Of a stretch of DNA of 8,486 nucleotides, positions 8,401-8,486 are shown in pieces. This DNA comes from an uncultured Thiotrichaceae bacterium. Its GTDB lineage: Bacteria; Pseudomonadota; Gammaproteobacteria; Thiotrichales; Thiotrichaceae. The notes below the pieces were generated by a model. That model saw only the letters and a program-made list of their open reading frames with translations, was not told the DNA's origin and searched no databases. How positions within the stretch are numbered: position 1 is the stretch's first letter; each line of letters opens with the position of its first letter. The stretch lies in the NCBI GenBank assembly GCA_937931765.1, contig CALHAO010000363.1, positions 1 through 8,486 of the forward strand, in the 5' to 3' direction. The translations under genes and the position numbers were made by a program.

Positions 8401-8486
8401 TGAAAATATCATGAGAGGCATTAGCTGCCCGTGATGATTGGCCACCTAATACGCGAGGCAGTGCATGGTGAGTCGGTTGATTTTCA
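2417..8486 (-). CDS. Giant CHAT-protease / dual alpha-beta-hydrolase fusion protein (5' end outside window)
   Basis: The frame is open from the right edge to a TGA at 2419..2417, giving 2022 visible codons. A TTG at 8290 is a formal start, but the 65 codons upstream have no stop, no ATG or GTG, and read smoothly into it (GKPVEQNRILVLEATDG), and there is no ribosome binding site before it, so the true start lies beyond 8486. Numbering residues from that TTG, the order is: helical region (1-140); hydrolase 1 (about 147-470, Ser222); LCAT-like hydrolase 2 (about 512-865, Ser630); region resembling the M17 leucyl-aminopeptidase N-terminal domain (about 905-1125); CHAT protease (about 1265-1570, His1431 and Cys1476); acidic tract (1574-1581); TPR-like helices (about 1585-1950). 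No signal peptide or certain transmembrane helix is visible, so a cytoplasmic protein is expected. CHAT proteins are caspase-like peptidases, often in conflict or cell-death systems. The substrate is unknown. It precedes two pseudokinase genes on the same strand. Confidence 0.95.
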   Translation of the reverse strand, partial: ENQPTHHALPRVLGGQSSRAANASHDIFISERSIAVESVYDLSGAGRDGGSALKGKPVEQNRILVLEATDGTTLIVRADKLKQDLERLYPDHALNKNGQVNLRALSDQEAAARGLGSWIWSQLSVLNLSPDGIVESAKDKALELLKDKLGETSESMISAGASWAGAKALMWTIESRLVGEPGLHHWHSKHIQPSDRVDVENKSLQHAAKNDEPILLFIHGTASSTTASFGDLHTGDDEGNWENLTQSFAGRVYGYEYRSFSSSPLENALALAKSLPKGARFSLITHSQGGLIGDLLCLADVDEDLISRFQRKPILEKEGEFKDKERPENKKLREAVVTEEKQQLRELHMILKEKQFKIDRYIRVAAPASGTTLLSDNFDLFLSSLLSLFNFSINLIPAVGTVGSTVLSAFRRIVLEIAEKRIDPQLIPGIEAMLPNSPLTVLLAQAHRRENIDMAVISGDADGDSGGFLKRIAIMLTDWIIFDHFDNDFVVDTQSMRAGLARRNSTREYYASGHEVSHIHYFERFDTRRAIYKWITDPDPQNLPIFNPIPTDCDIKLDMATPISSPDDARSGQVNSNAPIVFYLPGVMGSHLEIRKENQGRSEGDRIWFDPFHLAAGGIEQLSIDKKNVLPEGIFHRYYGELESYLQTDHEVVTFAYDWRKSILDSAKLLAKEIKQKLNEIRDQPQRQVSILAHSMGGLVVRAMMTEHANLWDKIVESGGHFVMLGTPNNGSHQMVETLLGKSGAIRQLAMLDFQHDLQEIIDVVADYDGILQLLPHDKFTDSGVEAAERKGHKALKYHQTNAWKLICEENHDNWFGVKSGLGAHPDNNKLIETSKFWEKLNQHNKEGGFPHSEKIAYVYGLAAHTPCGLTHTKDTAGKCLHLHGTVQGDGSVSWKSGQLAGLQKDQYWYMPVPHSSLTGTQEYFSAIVDLVRHGKTQQLSQKRPRTRSAATTTYRYDAGPVLQPGAEDLVLSFFGGRPVRDISTESTLVLDVSVRAMDLRFAQWPVMCGHYLGDSIAGAEYAIDQHLLNGALTQRERLGIYAGEIGTNTIVMNPRNQEQRKRGSAHGAIILGLGEWDEITTQKLEDATYDATLEYLLHSTECAGNADGTDSADEELAINSLLICCNSTKHITIGASIEAIVLGVCKANQQYSHNRGKTQPKRAIRKLEFIECYMDTAISAAYAVRELPRRMEKELSRLNARIVPTQELQFKQGGGTRERLSDLNSATGYWARLMVTDAERADNHCPDECYDHWVSPAIPQKVVNAVRQQLGQSGNDDSKSHKYPTTEAAAERLKYVYLSERARAEAVVQQRQPGLIEALIKKSIQDSRYDSDICRTLFQLMVPVDFKSTARQTEQLLLVLDGYTANLPWEMLQADEEPLAMRMAMVRQLVSTRYRRVVTSSLSKDACVIGNPSTADFYHHFDLGRDLDEDDDHDLPSLGGATKEAQKVTGSLRSCGYEVEHLYPAHPDDRPSDTALDVLNILFKKPYRILMIAAHGESRIKARRDGKERTGVVLSDGIMLTAAEIGQMEVVPDLVFLNCCHLAKTDNQPRAYNRLAYSLSRELIEMGVRCVIAAGWAVNDDAALTFSGTFFESFTEGDTFGKAVWKARRKTYDMHPGLNTWGAYQAYGDPNYVLHTDKEDDDDEDNWQPVAPRELEDKLKGLGIDLKQSSNSTAGHVYDYPQFAGKIQRILNRVPLDWAKRPGIQYMLADLYGSMLPEGFEQAAKAYQQAIIEEDKDCLVPIRALELLGNLESRQAETLSEKAEDQRIAANKNGIESSAKTKLIKEQKRLLKEAEMLSDNAIKRLKGLLDITHEMHLLSTVNTAEQCQTNVERFALLGSAHKRKAIILLRQNKVWKKELQSAIHFYQKGEGVSFDLNFNPYTTINRLQLEGILQVTHESQIILAEKAQAAARQSFVTSLNFFDGAMAADAMVAIYLLNEDHVQDLAGNQSIKDFLVEYYYDSVKDIRYSSKEFNSVTKQLSYLAMFLKSRAKTESEAVETAKVLNKKAEVLTAIASALQQL
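2441..3538 (-). other. Domain: TPR-like helical C-terminal tail of the CHAT protein
   Basis: Residues about 1585-1950, following the acidic tract EDDDDED (1575-1581). PGIQYMLADLYGSMLPEGFE and the following QAAKAYQQAI (1638-1667) have TPR spacing. Lys/Glu-rich helices at about 1690-1745 look coiled-coil-like, and the rest is helical and poorly conserved in appearance. TPRs commonly flank CHAT domains and mediate partner recognition; here they are C-terminal to it. Confidence 0.6.
3581..4498 (-). other. Domain: CHAT caspase-like cysteine protease
   Basis: Residues about 1265-1570. The early strand and LPWEML (1303-1308) match the CHAT pattern in which a substrate-pocket strand precedes LPWE. 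LPSLGGATKEAQKV (1371-1384) is the typical pre-catalytic helix entry. ILMIAAHGES (1425-1434) carries the catalytic His1431. LVFLNCCHLA (1470-1479) carries the catalytic Cys, most likely Cys1476 by alignment to the family pattern L-S-A-C. GVRCVIAAGWAVNDDAALTF (1503-1522) and GKAVWKARR (1537-1545) are family hallmarks. Both dyad residues are intact, so an active protease is expected. Its substrate could be this protein's own linkers or another protein. Confidence 0.92.
4916..5578 (-). other. Domain: region resembling the macro-like N-terminal domain of M17 aminopeptidases
   Basis: Residues about 905-1125. The run AQWPVMCGHYLGDSI, followed by a helix ending LLNGAL, then YAGEIGTN and AIILGLGEWDEITTQKLEDA (1004-1023), follows the pattern of the leucyl-aminopeptidase N-terminal domain, where a GLG turn precedes a helix. 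A second strand-helix part follows (INSLLICC at 1054-1061, IEAIVLGVCKAN at 1073-1084, LEFIECYMDTAISAA at 1103-1117). The metal-binding catalytic domain of M17 is absent, so no peptidase activity is implied; nucleotide-derivative binding or oligomerisation are possible roles. This is pattern matching by eye. Confidence 0.45.
5696..6757 (-). other. Domain: LCAT-like alpha/beta-hydrolase of the CHAT fusion protein
   Basis: Residues about 512-865. PIVFYLPGVMGSHLE (514-528) is the oxyanion motif typical of lecithin:cholesterol acyltransferase and related phospholipases. AYDWR (591-595) is the family's conserved DWR. VSILAHSMGGLVVRAMM (624-640) holds the nucleophile Ser630. GTPNNGS (661-667) is the usual strand following it. 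GDGSVSW (824-830) gives the acid Asp825, and PHSSL (849-853) the catalytic His850. The complete triad suggests an active lipid acyl-hydrolase or acyltransferase. Since no signal peptide is seen it would act from the cytoplasmic side. Confidence 0.85.
6881..7852 (-). other. Domain: first alpha/beta-hydrolase of the CHAT fusion protein
   Basis: Residues about 147-470 (numbered from the TTG at 8290). PILLFIHGTASST (148-160) is the first core strand with the HG oxyanion turn. FSLITHSQGGLIGDLL (216-231) is the nucleophile elbow, with Ser222 in THSQG; the first Gly of GxSxG is Thr. After the VISGDADGD strand (391-399), FDNDFVVDTQSM (420-431) resembles the acid-bearing loop and GHEVSHIHYF (448-457) supplies the likely catalytic His. 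A hydrophobic insert at about 313-343 may be a lid. Related hydrolase domains accompany CHAT domains in other bacteria; the substrate cannot be told, although all triad residues seem present. Confidence 0.75.

Overview
The window looks like bacterial accessory DNA, most likely from a gammaproteobacterium. That is an inference from protein style (a serine/threonine-kinase-like membrane protein with a short TPR-like tail, and a CHAT/lipase fusion) and from coding DNA of medium GC set between AT-rich gaps. No rRNA, tRNA, transposase, integrase or CRISPR array is visible. All three genes read on the minus strand, so gene order runs from high to low coordinates.

Layout in transcription order. (1) 8486 to 2417: one very large multi-domain gene, cut by the right edge of the window. 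The visible protein has a helical N-terminal part, a first alpha/beta-hydrolase, a second alpha/beta-hydrolase of the LCAT (lecithin:cholesterol acyltransferase) type, a middle region resembling the macro-like N-terminal domain of leucyl aminopeptidases, a CHAT caspase-like cysteine protease domain, and a C-terminal TPR-like helical tail. (2) 2416 to 2107: a 310-bp gap with two inverted repeats after the large gene and a leader region for the next gene. (3) 2106 to 619: a 495-residue single-pass membrane protein with a shortened, degenerate protein-kinase fold (pseudokinase), a presumably periplasmic low-complexity linker and a TPR-like C-terminal domain. (4) 618 to 101: a 518-bp gap with inverted repeats, a second copy of the same leader region and a 22-bp tandem repeat. 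(5) 100 to 1: the first 33 codons of a second pseudokinase gene, nearly identical to the first at its N-terminus and cut by the left edge.

The central observation is that the pseudokinase gene and its upstream leader are duplicated in tandem behind a CHAT protease fused to two hydrolases. A 96-bp block aligns without gaps between the two leaders (about 71% identity by hand count), so the unit that duplicated was promoter/leader plus gene. A plausible but unproven reading is a sensor/effector module: catalytically dead kinase-like proteins in the inner membrane would sense or scaffold, and the cytoplasmic CHAT protein would carry protease and lipase-like activities, perhaps released or activated by proteolysis. 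Nothing in the window proves the large gene and the pseudokinases act together, and each pseudokinase appears to have its own leader.
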